64,000 nt of DNA, taken from the NCBI RefSeq assembly GCF_907164915.1, contig NW_025919592.1, forward strand, positions 1 to 64,000, written 5' to 3'. Origin of the DNA: Impatiens glandulifera. Taxonomy: Eukaryota > Streptophyta > Magnoliopsida > Ericales > Balsaminaceae. Of the stretch, positions 46,271 through 57,153 are shown one piece after another (the first letter of the stretch is position 1; every line of letters begins with the position of its first letter). The notes beneath the pieces are model-generated. The model was not told the origin of the DNA. It did not search any database and saw only the letters and a list, made by a program, of their open reading frames with translations. The position numbers and the translations under genes were made by a program.

Positions 46271-48544
46271 ATGTCTACTAATCAACACGCCCATGTCATT
46301 TGGGACAAAGCAAAGAACGGATTAGAAAACTGGAAGCAACTATACGAGAAATGGGATCTTCGTTTTTTCATCATCATCAGTCTCTTTTTCCAGTTCTTTC
46401 TCATCGTCGCCGCCCCTCTACGACGGCGCTCAGCCAACCCTTACCTCGTATTCTTTATTTGGATCTTCTATCTCCTCGCCGACTATGTCGCCAATTACTC
46501 CCTCGGTCTTATTGCCAAGAGTCAAGTCCGGCGAGTTGATCCCACCGGACCTTTCCAAAACCCGGATCTCCTCGCGTTCTGGGCACCCTTTCTCCTCGTA
46601 CACCTCGGAGGCCCCGACACCATTACTGCTTACGCTCTTCAGGATAACGAGCTCTGGCTCCGTCATCTGTTCAGTCTCCTTTTTCAAACAGGAATCGCCG
46701 CGTACGTTTTCATCCTCACTCTCGCAGCTAAAAACCGTCTATGGACTCCAACTCTACTAATGTTCCTCGCCGGATTCATAAAATACTCTGAACGCACGCA
46801 ATCGCTTTACCTCGCTAGCGTCAGGCGTTTTCGTGAATCTTTGTTAACCGAGCCCGACCCTGGTCCGAATTACGCGAAACTCATGGATGAATACCACTCG
46901 AAGATGCAAGCTAACCTCCCCACTAAGATTGAGATGATTCCGGAGCCTCGTAAGGAAATTCATGTGAAAGTGGAAAAGGATCAACCTTTAGACGATCTTC
47001 AGATCGTCAGAAAGGCTAATGAGTTATTCATGACTTTCAAAGGGCTAATTGCAGATCTAATCTTCAGTTTTCGTGAGCGAAACCAGAGCCAAACCTACTT
47101 CCTTAACAGGACAGCCAGAGAAGCATTCACCATTGTTGAGGTAGAACTCAATCTGTTCTTTGATATTCTTTACACTAAAGCTGTCGTGATTCAACGCCCT
47201 ACAGGGTACATTGTTCGTTTAGTCTCGTTTATTTCGATTGTAGCTTCCCTCTTGTTATTCTACTTCGAGTCCAAATTGAGTTTTCATTCTTTCGATGTTG
47301 GAGTGACCTACTTACTCCTAGGAGGTGGCATTTTTCTAGATGTTCTATCGTTCTTCATGCTGATTTTCTCTGATTGGACTGCGGTTGCTGTTACAAAAGC
47401 AGACAGACCCAATTGGTTCATGAAATGGATTAGGAAACTTCTCTTTGTCAATAGAAAGAGATGGCCAAACGATCTTGATGATTCACCTAACTGGTTTAAT
47501 CGCTTTAAGGATGTCATGTTCCATAGAAGATGGTCTCAAACGATCCCTCAATATAACCTAATATACTATTGTTTAAACCAACGTTCAACGATTAAGGCCA
47601 CATTCATCAGCCTTGTGGGACTAACCAACATTCTCGACGGGATAAAATACGTGAGAACGAAGCGATTCAACGCAAAATTGAGAGACTTCATCTTCCACTC
47701 GCTTAAAGAGAAATCCATCATGGCTGACGATCTCGAGACCTCCAAAGAAATATACTCGTCAAGAGGCGATTGGGCGCTCCGACTTAAGGATAAAAGTGAG
47801 CTTCTTAGTTTCATCAACAACGTGGACTACGATGAGAGTGTGGTGACGTGGCATATAGCGACGGATCTCTGCTATTATACCGAGAAAGATAAGAACGACG
47901 TTGAAAATCGCGAGAGATGTAAGTTGTTGTCGAATTACATGTTGTATCTCCTCATTAGGCAACCTTCGTTACTTTCTGCCTTGGCTGGTATCGGGGAAAT
48001 AAGGTATAGAGATACGTGTGCGGAGGCGTTGAAATTCTTCGAAGGAAGAAAGTTGGACAAGAAGAAAGAGGAGAAGAAGAGTATAATAATGGTGGCGATT
48101 TTGTGGATGGGAAATATGGTTTTAGGTTTAATAAGAAAAATTTATGGTTGTTGTTGTTGTTGGGTAGAGAAGAATGAAGCCGACGACTCTCCTCCAAACC
48201 CGTATCATATAAAGGCGTGTGAAAGCATTCTTGCGGTGTATACGGAGGTTAAGCCTGTGACGGTTAAAGGTGATAGGAGTAAATCGGTTTTGTTTGATGC
48301 TTGTATATTGGCGAAGAAATTAAAGGAATCAGAAGATGATAAATGGAAAGTAATGAGCCAAGTTTGGGTGGAATTGTTGTCTTATGCTGCTTGTAATTGT
48401 AGGGCTTATACACATGCTGCTCAATTGAGTAAAGGTGGACACTTGATCACTTTGGTTTGGCTTTTGATGACTCATTTGGGTTTGGGGGATCAGTTTCAAA
48501 TAAGTGAAGGTCATGCAAGGGCTAAACTCATTGTGGGTAAGTAA
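46271..48544 (+). CDS. DUF4220/DUF594 multi-pass membrane protein, intronless
   Basis: The single exon encodes 757 aa, the usual size for this plant-specific family, whose biochemical function is unknown. Hydrophobic segments lie at about residues 31-50, 58-80, 107-125, 134-155, 317-338 and 341-367, giving an N-terminal block of membrane helices typical of DUF4220. The family words GGPDTITAYALQDNELWLRH (residues about 113-132) and, near the C-terminus, DUF594 (about 683-745, including MSQVWVELLSYAACNCRA and HLGLGDQFQISEGHARAK) are clear. A run of five cysteines (YGCCCCCWVE) lies near residue 627, between the two domains. Start chosen at 46271; an upstream ATG opens only a short ORF. Members often occur in tandem clusters, but no second copy is seen here. 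No stops or frameshifts interrupt it, so it is probably functional. Confidence 0.92.
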   Translation: MSTNQHAHVIWDKAKNGLENWKQLYEKWDLRFFIIISLFFQFFLIVAAPLRRRSANPYLVFFIWIFYLLADYVANYSLGLIAKSQVRRVDPTGPFQNPDLLAFWAPFLLVHLGGPDTITAYALQDNELWLRHLFSLLFQTGIAAYVFILTLAAKNRLWTPTLLMFLAGFIKYSERTQSLYLASVRRFRESLLTEPDPGPNYAKLMDEYHSKMQANLPTKIEMIPEPRKEIHVKVEKDQPLDDLQIVRKANELFMTFKGLIADLIFSFRERNQSQTYFLNRTAREAFTIVEVELNLFFDILYTKAVVIQRPTGYIVRLVSFISIVASLLLFYFESKLSFHSFDVGVTYLLLGGGIFLDVLSFFMLIFSDWTAVAVTKADRPNWFMKWIRKLLFVNRKRWPNDLDDSPNWFNRFKDVMFHRRWSQTIPQYNLIYYCLNQRSTIKATFISLVGLTNILDGIKYVRTKRFNAKLRDFIFHSLKEKSIMADDLETSKEIYSSRGDWALRLKDKSELLSFINNVDYDESVVTWHIATDLCYYTEKDKNDVENRERCKLLSNYMLYLLIRQPSLLSALAGIGEIRYRDTCAEALKFFEGRKLDKKKEEKKSIIMVAILWMGNMVLGLIRKIYGCCCCWVEKNEADDSPPNPYHIKACESILAVYTEVKPVTVKGDRSKSVLFDACILAKKLKESEDDKWKVMSQVWVELLSYAACNCRAYTHAAQLSKGGHLITLVWLLMTHLGLGDQFQISEGHARAKLIVGK

Positions 48545-48963
48545 GTAGTAGTTTGAATTCATTTGTTGTCTTACTATGTTTGTTTGTTTGTTTGTCTTAT
48601 GTACTTTATGTGTTCTAGTAATGTTGTGTTCTTGCATTTAGGTAAGCATGTTATTGATTATTAGTTGTATAATGTACATGACTTTGCTGCTTCTCATTTA
48701 CTTATTATTCTTCTCATAATGTTTATGCTTCTAAAGAAAATGACAAAAGTTGAAATTGTCAAAATTATTGCCTCTTATTTTATCTAATATATAAAGAGAT
48801 GTGGTTGAATGATACCAACTTATTCACACTTATTTTATAGTATTGAGGGTGCTTGGTGGGAGGTCTTGGAATGGCAAATGAAATTAGGTAGCTTGGTTTA
48901 TGAGTGTGATTTCATAAGAATAGTTTGATTACTCCATACTCATTTCTCTATTTTAATTATAAT

Positions 48964-49016
<53 letters not shown>

Positions 49017-50103
49017 CCATTCTTTTTATAATTAAAATAATAATAATTTTAATTTATTTATTAAGAAAAATTATTACAATTATTTAATGAAATTAGAGTT
49101 TCTTATCTAATCATGTACAAATGTTACATTTGTAGGACTTTGAAATTAGAGGTATTGAAATTCTTCAAAAGAAAGAAAGTTGGTGTATGAAAGACAAAAG
49201 AAGAAAAGTAAAATTAAAGTAGCAATTTTGTGGATTATTAAATAATTTCATATTTAGAACTTAAATTTAGGCTACTTTGGCAGATTGGAATGACTTTCAA
49301 ATACCGTGTCAAATTACTAAATAACACAACTTTCAAGTTCAATTCAAATCTTAGTTCAAGTAATGGATATTCTGAAAACATTGCATGTTTTTATCTATAC
49401 ATTTCAAGCTATCGCACCGTCATTTATTTTCTTAGTTTGTACTTTGTTTCTAATATCCAACTTCATTTGATGCTGTTTTATTAAAATAAAGAAAAAGGAA
49501 AAAAATCATTTGGGTTCTGGAATAAAATTTTCATACATTAGCAAGGTATTTGCTGACCTAACCATGTTTGATTACTATGTCATACATTATTGAAAATCAA
49601 TATAGGAAGAATATTGTTGTTGTGTTCTCTTGTTTTTAGGTTAAGCAAAACAAAAATTTGGTGTTCTAATTTATTTATTTATGTGTATCTCCAAGGTCAT
49701 AAATTGGTAATATAAAATCGAATAGTATACTCAATCTCTGATGGAAATTTATTTTTTAATAACAAAATGTTATTTCTCCATCTTTATTTTTCATCTTCAG
49801 TACTCTTTGATTTCTTCAACATTCTATCTAATTTATAGTCGAATATGTTATGTTTTTTTATCTTCGGGTAATGGAGTACCATCGAAGATTGAGTATCCAA
49901 CGAATCAAGAATGAAGATAAAAATATAGATACCTATCGGGGTCGGATAGTAAATTGACGAGTTCAAATATGAGTAATTCACTACCCGACATGTAGTAGGA
50001 TATCCATTGACATTCCGGAAGAATGTAATTTACAATTCATGTTTCTTATACAAATAACTTAACTTAACATCCACCAGTTCCCTTGAATCATGGGGGAGAA
50101 ATA
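48545..50103. other. AT-rich DNA downstream of the DUF4220 gene
   Basis: It holds the 3' untranslated region and a long (AT)n run (48969-49012). No gene was recognised; open frames at 49290-49484 and 49784-49981 have no similarity. The left end of the CACTA element is placed, uncertainly, at its right edge. Confidence 0.5.
48969..49012. repeat. (AT)n microsatellite, about 22 units
   Basis: Pure AT dinucleotide run; probably length-polymorphic. Confidence 0.9.
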
Positions 50104-50804
50104 ACTAGTAAAAAAAATAGTACTTTTAACTAAGGATTTACTGTCACTAAATCATACTATTTATCGTCGGTAAAAGGACAACCCCTCGTTTGATCCTTGC
50201 CTCCACAAGAAACTCTGGTCTTCCTTTATACTGCAATAGTCACAACAACAAAAAGGGCTCATTAGTCTTTTTTTCCTTTTGAAAGGTAAATAACCTTTCT
50301 TGTTAGACCTAAATCATTCAAAACATATATCATCTAAAAAAGTATAATACATACTATTTACTCGAATTGTTATAATTAATCAAAAAGAAAAGAAAACACG
50401 AGCAAACAAGTAGGAAAGAACCTTGAACCTGAATTAAAAAATAGAAACAATCTAACCATTAAGCAACACTCTTAGTGAGAATTCCACAAGTATGTGCCGA
50501 CCTAAAACCCTCATAATTTTTTACCACTATAAAAGGTTTTGTCTTTATATGCGAAAATCATTTTCTCAATTGGGTGATGATACGTTTATGCCTGCCTCTT
50601 TAACCGATAAAGAGAAGATAATGAATTAAGATCATTTCAATGAGGGTGTCATATATGATAAAAGCACTCCCTTGATGAACTCTCAATTTGTTATAGTATA
50701 TCAGGGGCGTAGTTTTTCTTGACTCGCCAATATATACGGGTCTTGACTTTGGGTTTTCAAAATTCGGTTTACATTTATACTTACGAAGCCATATTTATCC
50801 ACTT

Positions 50805-53280
50805 TCACTCTAGTTCCCCCGAGTGTGTATCAAACCACTTACACTTGAATAAAACAACTCGTTTGTGAGAAAAGTATTGTAATTCGATTATATCTGTTAA
50901 AACTCTGTAATATGACATAGTTTCAGACCCGTTGTACCCTTCAACAACCACCCCACTATTTTGAGTGGTCAAACCTTCGTCGTGTTTTTCTGTACAAAAT
51001 TTGTATACGTTTACTTTACACCAAACATACATAGACGAGTACATACTTGGACCTTCTCCTAAGATCTTGAGGTCTCTTGATATGTCGTTAAATTCTGCAA
51101 ATTGAGCGACCTATATATATACCCGAAATGTAGTCGTTAAAATAAATTTAAAGAGTCAGGATATATATGGTTTATAATTTACTCACTCTATGCTTGAAAT
51201 ATGCGGCAAACGTTTCTCCACGTGACTCGTTGTTATTGCAATATTGCATATAATCTCTACAAATAGATTGAATATTAAATATCATACTCTTTATTGCTAA
51301 TTAATAACAACAACATAGAATCTTACATGTAAAAGGTTCTGCTTCGGGGCATTTTTTCAAAATGTATGAATGAGCTGTCACTCGATCGATATAATCCAAG
51401 TTGTATATTTTTTCGTTAGATAGGTCTTCCAACGATGAAAATATTGAAATGCCCGAGATTTCAGTTTGTGCATTTTCTTGCTCTTCTTCCTCCATATACC
51501 TGACACATAAACTAATACTCTCATTTACAAGATAGCTCTCGCTTATAGAGGCTTCGGGGTGGTTATTATTCCGCAAATATCTTTTCATTGTACCCATGTA
51601 ATGTTCAAACGGATACATCCATCGATACTGAACAGGTCCCCCAAGAAAAACCTCAAATGACAAGTGAACCGGTAGATGCATCATGATGTCGAAGATTGAC
51701 GGCGGAAAAATCATTTCAAATTTGCAAAGTGTCAATGTAATATCCATGTACAATTGTTCGAGGTCCGCTTAAATCAACTCTTTGAAGCACAACAACCGAA
51801 ATAACCGAGACAAATTTACTAACGCATCATACACATTACCTGAAAGTAATCCACGGGTTGCTAAAGGAATAAGATATTCCAACAAAATGGACAATCATGA
51901 CTCTTTAATCCTGAAATCTTTTTCTCTTCCAAATTTACACAACCGCCGATATTTGAGCAAAAATCATCAGGTAACTTGAGATCTTTCAAGAATTTACAAA
52001 GACGTTTTTTATTATCGGATGTCAAAGTGAAAGGCGCTTCTGGATAATGAACCACTCCTTCATCATTTATAAGATGTAACCATAATTTTATGCCTAAGAG
52101 TTGTAAGTTTTTACGGGCTTTAGGACCATCCTTAGTCTTCTCTTCACATTCATTATTATTCCCAACACGCTATCACAAATTTTTTTCTCAATATGCATCA
52201 CATCTAAATTATGTCTCAATAATAGTGATTTCCAATAAGGCAAACGGAAGAAAATGCTCAATTTGTTCCAATTGTCTCCCCGCGTTTCATGATATATCTT
52301 GGTTTTCTTGCTTAGATTCGTACTAAGAATTATGTCTTTTAGGTCTCGTGCTTGCTCGTAACTTTCTTGCTCCGTTAACAATTGAGGGGGCTCTCTATAA
52401 TCTGTTCGACCATTAAACGACTCTTTATCCCTTCTGTATTTGTGCTTTGGTGGAAGGAAGCGTCTATGACCCATGTAACATTGTTTGGAACCATGAACCA
52501 ATCGAAGAGATACAGTGTCGTTGTTACAACAGGGACAAACGAATTTACCTTTCGTACTCCAACTTGATAAATTCGCGTAGGCGGGAAAGTCGGTAATTTT
52601 TTACTTTCGTAGTAAGAGTTTGGCAATTGAGCGTCAATCGGTAATATGTAGTCTTTAAGCAGACGCAGCAACATATCGAACGAAGAATTTGTCCATTGAC
52701 ATACATTCTTTATGTGAAGTAGTTTCAGTAGTGCTGATGATTTCGTTATTCGAACACCTTCATACAATGGCCGTTTGCAATCATCAAGCAATTTATAAAA
52801 TTTATGCATATCTTCGATTGTTTCATGGTTGTTCGGGACATCATTAACGTTGGAGAACATATCATTTATAAAATCATGCATATAACGTTCTTCATTGACC
52901 TCTTCATTAACTGTATTATTCATCTCCGGTCTCTCATCGTTGAATTCCGGTACGGCATCCTCCGACTGATCATCGTCATCATCATCATCATCGAAGTCAT
53001 CGACATCTTCATCAATATCGTCGTTAACCACTTGAGTAGTACGTCTCTTTTCTCCATGACAATACTAGTACTCATAATGAACATTTATTCCATAAATGAT
53101 GAGGTGAGTCTTCACTTTGTCTATTTCTAGAAACGGTGTGTTCAAGCATTTCACGCAAGGACATTTCACTGTTTGTCGGTTTGTACTCCTAACAGCAAAC
53201 TCGAGGAATTTTTCAACACCTTCCTCGTAATCTGGATGATCTCGACGTAAGGTCATCCAACTTTTATCGGATACTTCCAT
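50805..53280 (-). pseudogene. TNP2-like CACTA transposase, frameshifted
   Basis: Reading leftward, 53280-53065 is the transposase-associated domain (starts MEVSDKSWMTLRRDHPDY; CPCVKCLN motif). It is interrupted by a TAG at 53065-53067, where the family usually has an aromatic residue (YEY-stop-YCHGE). An acidic linker and the TNP2 start (CKRPLYEGVRITKSSALLKL) follow to 52375. A frameshift near 52490 leads to GHRRFLPPKHKYRRDKESFN and DVMHIEKKICDSVLG. Another near 52125 leads to FTLTSDNKKRLCKFLKDLK and KISGLKSHDC. The C-terminal part (51753-51301) has FPPSIFDIMMHLPVHL and YRWMYPFEHYMGTMKRYL. 51044-50805 resembles DUF4216 (SYYRVLTDIIELQYF, VVLFKCKWFD). The domain order is complete, but no continuous frame remains. 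Confidence 0.88.
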
Positions 53281-53329
53281 ATTTCTAATAAAATGGAAAA
53301 CAACCCGTATTATTATTTACATAAATTAG

Positions 53330-54640
53330 GCTTCCATTTATACATACATCTAACCAAATATCCATTAATCTAACCAATTTTATACACTAATCAAACTTAA
53401 TCAAACATAAATCAATTTATCAAACCATAAATCTAACCTAAAATCAAATCTAATCCAACACTATTTCAATCATACATAATTCAAACAATTCAATTCATAC
53501 CCAACATCCAATCTAATCCAAACAATTCAATTCTAACCTAAAAAACAATTTATTCAAACATAAACCAAATCTAACATAAAATCAAATCCAATCCAACACT
53601 ATTTCAATCATACACAATTCAAACAATTCAATTCATACCTAAAATCCAATCTAATCAAAACAATTCAATTCTAACCTAAAATATAATTCATTCATACATA
53701 AATAAAATCTAACCTAATCAAATCTAATTCAACATAATTCAATTCATAACTAAAATCCAATATAATCCTAACAACATAATAATAATAAAAACCTTAAAAA
53801 CTGGCCTTATTTAGCAGTTGTGGCGGCGACGGTGGAGAGGCGCGGCGACGGTGGAGGAGGCGGCTGAAGGTTGAGGAAGCTCGGTGATCTTGAATAGACG
53901 GAGGGTTGGTGCCGATCTGGGTCTTCAGGCGACGGTGGATGAAGGTCCTAATCCAAACTTAATAACAATAAATATAATCAAACTCAATATAACCAAATAT
54001 GGATCATTTATGGAATATCCAACCTAATCCAACATCTTTCAAACCAGAATATACCTTAATGTAACCAAATATTCATTAATCATATCAAAACAACCTAATA
54101 TATATAACATATAACTTAATTTAACCAACACTTCAGTTATACCAAAACCAAACCATATTCATCAAATCTAACCTAAATCAAACCTAACCTAAATCAAACC
54201 TCAATCATATTCATCAAATCTAACCTAAAATTAAATCAAAACCCTAAATTAAACAAAATCTAACATAAATCAAACCAAATCAAACCAAATTATCTAACTT
54301 AAATTTAACATAAATCCAACAAAGTTCAAACCAAATTATCTTAAATCAAACCTAAATCAAACAAAAATCAAACCAAATCAAACAAAAATCATATACCAAA
54401 CAAAATATAATCTAATTCAAAACTAAACTAACCTAAATCAAACTTAAATCAAACCAAATTATCTAACCTAAATCATATACCAAACAAAATATAATCTAAC
54501 TCAAACCTAATCTACCCTAAATCAATCCAAAAAACCAAATTAAACCCTAAATCTAATCAACAAAAACCTAAACAAACCAAAATCAAACCCTAAATCTAAT
54601 CGACAAAACCTTAATCTAAACATATAAAATTTTATAAACA
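53330..54640. repeat. Low-complexity A/C-rich tract inside the CACTA element
   Basis: On the + strand this is built of short variants such as AACCTAAATCAAAC, CAAATCTAACC and AACCCTAAATC, with almost no G, interrupted at about 53815-53950 by a GC-rich island (GGCGGCGACGGTGGA). On the coding (minus) strand it is T/G-rich. It probably lies in a long intron or leader of the transposase transcript. Confidence 0.7.
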
Positions 54641-54654
54641 ATATATATTCTAAC

Positions 54655-54842
54655 ATGGAAGGAGGCGGCGGAAGCAGGGCTGGAGCGGCGGCAGAGCAAG
54701 TCGATGGCGGCGTTGTCTGATCAGAAGAGGAACCGTCGTCGTCGTCGTCTGATCGAGGGAGGAAGGCGGCGGAGGCGTCGTCGTCTGATCGAGGGAGGAA
54801 GGCGGCGGCTTTGTCGTCGTCTGATCGAGGGAGGAAGTCGGT
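54655..54842 (-). repeat. GC-rich tandem repeat (CGTCGTCTGATCGAGGGAGG)
   Basis: Three copies of a roughly 42-bp unit containing GTCGTCTGATCGAGGGAGGA start near 54735, 54778 and 54815, preceded by GGCGGCGG words. It is strikingly GC-rich beside an AT-rich tract. It may be first-exon or leader sequence of a CACTA gene; no frame is convincing. Confidence 0.7.
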
Positions 54843-54879
54843 TTTGATGATTATTTCCGAAAGTTTTGAATAAACCTCT

Positions 54880-55790
54880 CGGTCCTGACCTTAAACAGGA
54901 TGTTTTTTAACAAATGTCAAAATCGAAGGTTTATTTGAAAACCTTCGGTGTTGACCCTTCCCAAGACTTAGAATTTTTTATGCATTTTTTAAACAAGGGT
55001 TAAAACCGAAGGCTTATTTGAAAACCTTCGGTTTTGACAATTCCCAACACTTAGAATTTTTTATGCTTTTTTTAAACAAGGGTCAAAACCGAAGGCTTAT
55101 TTGAAAACCTTCGGTTTTGACCATTCCCAACACTTAGAATTTTTTATGCTTTTTTTAAACAAAGGTCAAAACCGAAGGTATATTTGAAAACCTTCGGTTT
55201 TGACCCTTCCCAACACTTAGAAAATATTATGCTTTTTTTAAACAAGGGTCAAAACCGAAGGTTCTCAAATAAACCTTCGGTTTTGACCCTTCCCAACACA
55301 TAGAATTTTTTCTTCTTTTTTTAAACAAGGGTCAAAACCGAAGGCTTATTTAAAAACCTTCGGTTTTTATCCTTCCCAACACTTCGAATTTTTTTATGCT
55401 TTTTTAAACAAGGGTCAAAACCGAAGTTTGAACCTTTGGTTTTGACCCTTCCCAACACTTGGAATTTTTTCTGCTTTTTTAAACAAGGGTCAAAACCAAA
55501 GGCTTATTTAAAAACCTTCAGTTTTGACCCTTCCCAACATTTAGAATTTTTTCTACCTTTTTTTAAACAAAGGTCAAAACCAAAGGTTTATTTGAAAACC
55601 TTCGGTTTTGACCCTTCCCAACACTTAGAATTTTTTCTGCATTTTTTTAAACAAAGGTCAAAACCGAAGCTTTATTTGAAAACCTTCGTTTTGATCCTTC
55701 GGATTTTTTTAAACAAAGGTCAAAACCGAAGGTTTTCAAATAAACCTTCGGTTTTGAACCTACCCAACACTTAGAATTTAGGTCAAAAAA
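54880..55790. repeat. Array of ~80-86 bp hairpin units (ACCGAAGG...CCTTCGGT)
   Basis: About eleven tandem units each contain GTCAAAACCGAAGG, a short AT loop, and CCTTCGGTTTTGAC as a near-perfect inverted pair, followed by CCTTCCCAACACTTAGAA and a T/A-rich spacer ending AAACAAGG. The frame at 55436-55774 is just translation of these repeats. Related single hairpins recur at 56660-57110. Such repeats are typical of CACTA subterminal transposase-binding regions, although this array lies about 1.4 kb inside the right terminus. Confidence 0.9.
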
Positions 55791-55983
55791 TGAAGGTTTC
55801 CAATAAACCAATTACCCTATTTTTTGGCAATCTAATAAATAAAGGAAAATAATTCATAAACAAAATTAATAAACCAAAATCAACGGATAATAATAATAAT
55901 TCATAATTATGATAAGCAAAACACACCAAAATGTCATCATTCGTACGGAAAAGATAATACATAATTAATCAAACAAATATAAT

Positions 55984-56274
55984 CTAGAAATTAGTATATG
56001 TGGGGCGAGGAGGGGGTGGTTGATTTTGCCTCTTCAACAATTTAATTTGCTGTTCGAGATTCTCCAATTTTTGCGCCATTTAAGCCCTATCCGCTTAAAT
56101 TTCAGTAAACATTTGGCCTCTTTTTGCATCCCTCAATCGGATTTGCTCCATTTCCAGCGTCATTTTTATCACCTCTTCCTCACGTGCCGCAATTTTTGAT
56201 TGTGCTAGCAAATTCTGGTATGACCGGGACAGTTTCTCTGGTGTACGCCGAATACTCATCCATAACTCACCCAT
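55984..56274 (-). pseudogene. Second CACTA gene fragment, coiled-coil (possibly TNPA-like)
   Basis: From ATG 56274 the minus strand encodes MGELWMSIRRTPEKLSRSYQ, then a charged helix-forming stretch rich in Glu, Lys and Arg, then KLENLEQQIKLLKRQNQPPP to a TAG at 55984. Two in-frame stops interrupt the middle (near 56078 and 56093). Plant CACTA elements carry a second protein that binds subterminal repeats; this could be one of its exons, but I do not recognise a specific domain. Confidence 0.4.
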
Positions 56275-56659
56275 CCTAAATGCATTTCATATATATATAT
56301 ATATCAAACACAATAACCAAAATATATCATTCATTTAACAAAATCTAACAAAATCATATATATTTAACAAACTAACCTAAATCTAATCTAAACAATAACA
56401 AATATAAATCAAACTACCAAACAAATAATCTAGCATAAATCTAGATAATATAAACTAAATGATAACAAATCTAAATCTAATAATTAACAAAAACAAAAAA
56501 CACAAATAAATCACGGCAAAGAAGAACAAAAACAAAAAATAAATAAAAAACTAACCTGGAACGGAGAAGAGGAAGAGGAGCGTCGGAGGTGGCTACGACG
56601 CGGGAGAGAGAGAAAGTAGAGAGGCGAATGAAAAAGAGAAGGGTTATGGTTTGTATTTA

Positions 56660-57110
56660 TAAAGGTATTTACCGAAGGTTTTTCAATAAACCTTCTATTT
56701 TGATTAATCTAAAAACCGAAGGTTTATTAAAAAACCTTCGATAATAAGAATCACGGGATTTAATTTTTTTTGTCTTTTTTTGGATGAGTCAAAACCGAAG
56801 GTTTATAGGATAAACCTTCGCAATTAACAATTTCAAAGAAAGGTAAAACCGAAAGTTCTTTAATGGAAAACCTTCGTATTTAAACATTTCAGGAAAGGTA
56901 AAACCGAAAGTTTTTGGAATAACCTTCGTAATTAACCAACTCCCAACACTTAGATTTTTTTTTGATTTTTTGGGAATGTCAAAACCGAGAGTTATTTGCA
57001 TAACTTTCGGTACTAATAATCAAAACCGAAAGTTTACACACCTCTCGGAATCTATTTTCAATAACGAAAGATTTGTTCCTCTCGGGATCAATTAGGAGAG
57101 TTTTATAAAA
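56660..57110. repeat. CACTA subterminal inverted repeats
   Basis: Eight or more ACCGAAGGTT / AACCTTCG words in both orientations, degenerating toward ACCGAAAGTT and ACCGAGAG near the terminus, occupy the last 500 bp before the element end at 57153. The leader of the element's own transcript probably also lies here, downstream of a TATTTATAAAGG-like region near 56655-56665. Confidence 0.75.
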
Positions 57111-57153
57111 GCTTCGGTAATTTTTATCGATAAAGGTCATTTTTTTACCAGTG

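Larger units (their letters stand above)
50104..57153 (-). mobile_element. CACTA (En/Spm) DNA transposon, transposase genes decayed
   Basis: The 5' terminus (minus strand) at 57153 reads CACTGGTAAAAAAATGACC. The candidate 3' terminus near 50104 reads ACTAGTAAAAAAAATAG on the + strand and has lost the leading C. The 3-bp flanks do not match (AAT versus TAC), so the left limit is uncertain. In between are a TNP2-type transposase with its N-terminal transposase-associated and C-terminal DUF4216-like regions, a second coding fragment, and hairpin repeat arrays near the right end. Stops and frameshifts show that it is inactive. Total length about 7 kb, normal for plant CACTA elements. Confidence 0.75.

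Noticed and set aside
46300..48637. Several frames of 60-108 codons inside the DUF4220 gene on both strands
   Set aside because: Shadows of the 757-codon gene; their amino acid patterns follow its codon composition.
50100..50110. Confident left boundary of the CACTA element
   Set aside because: The leading C of CACTA is lost and the 3-bp flanks do not match those at 57154, so the end is only provisional.
53330..54640. AACCCTAAATC words that look like interstitial telomere repeats
   Set aside because: The spacing and sequence are irregular, true CCCTAAA tandem runs are absent, and the tract lies within a CACTA element.
55436..55774. Open frame of 112 codons with FFKQRSKPKxYLKTF repeats
   Set aside because: It is the translated CACTA hairpin array; the periodicity follows the DNA repeat.
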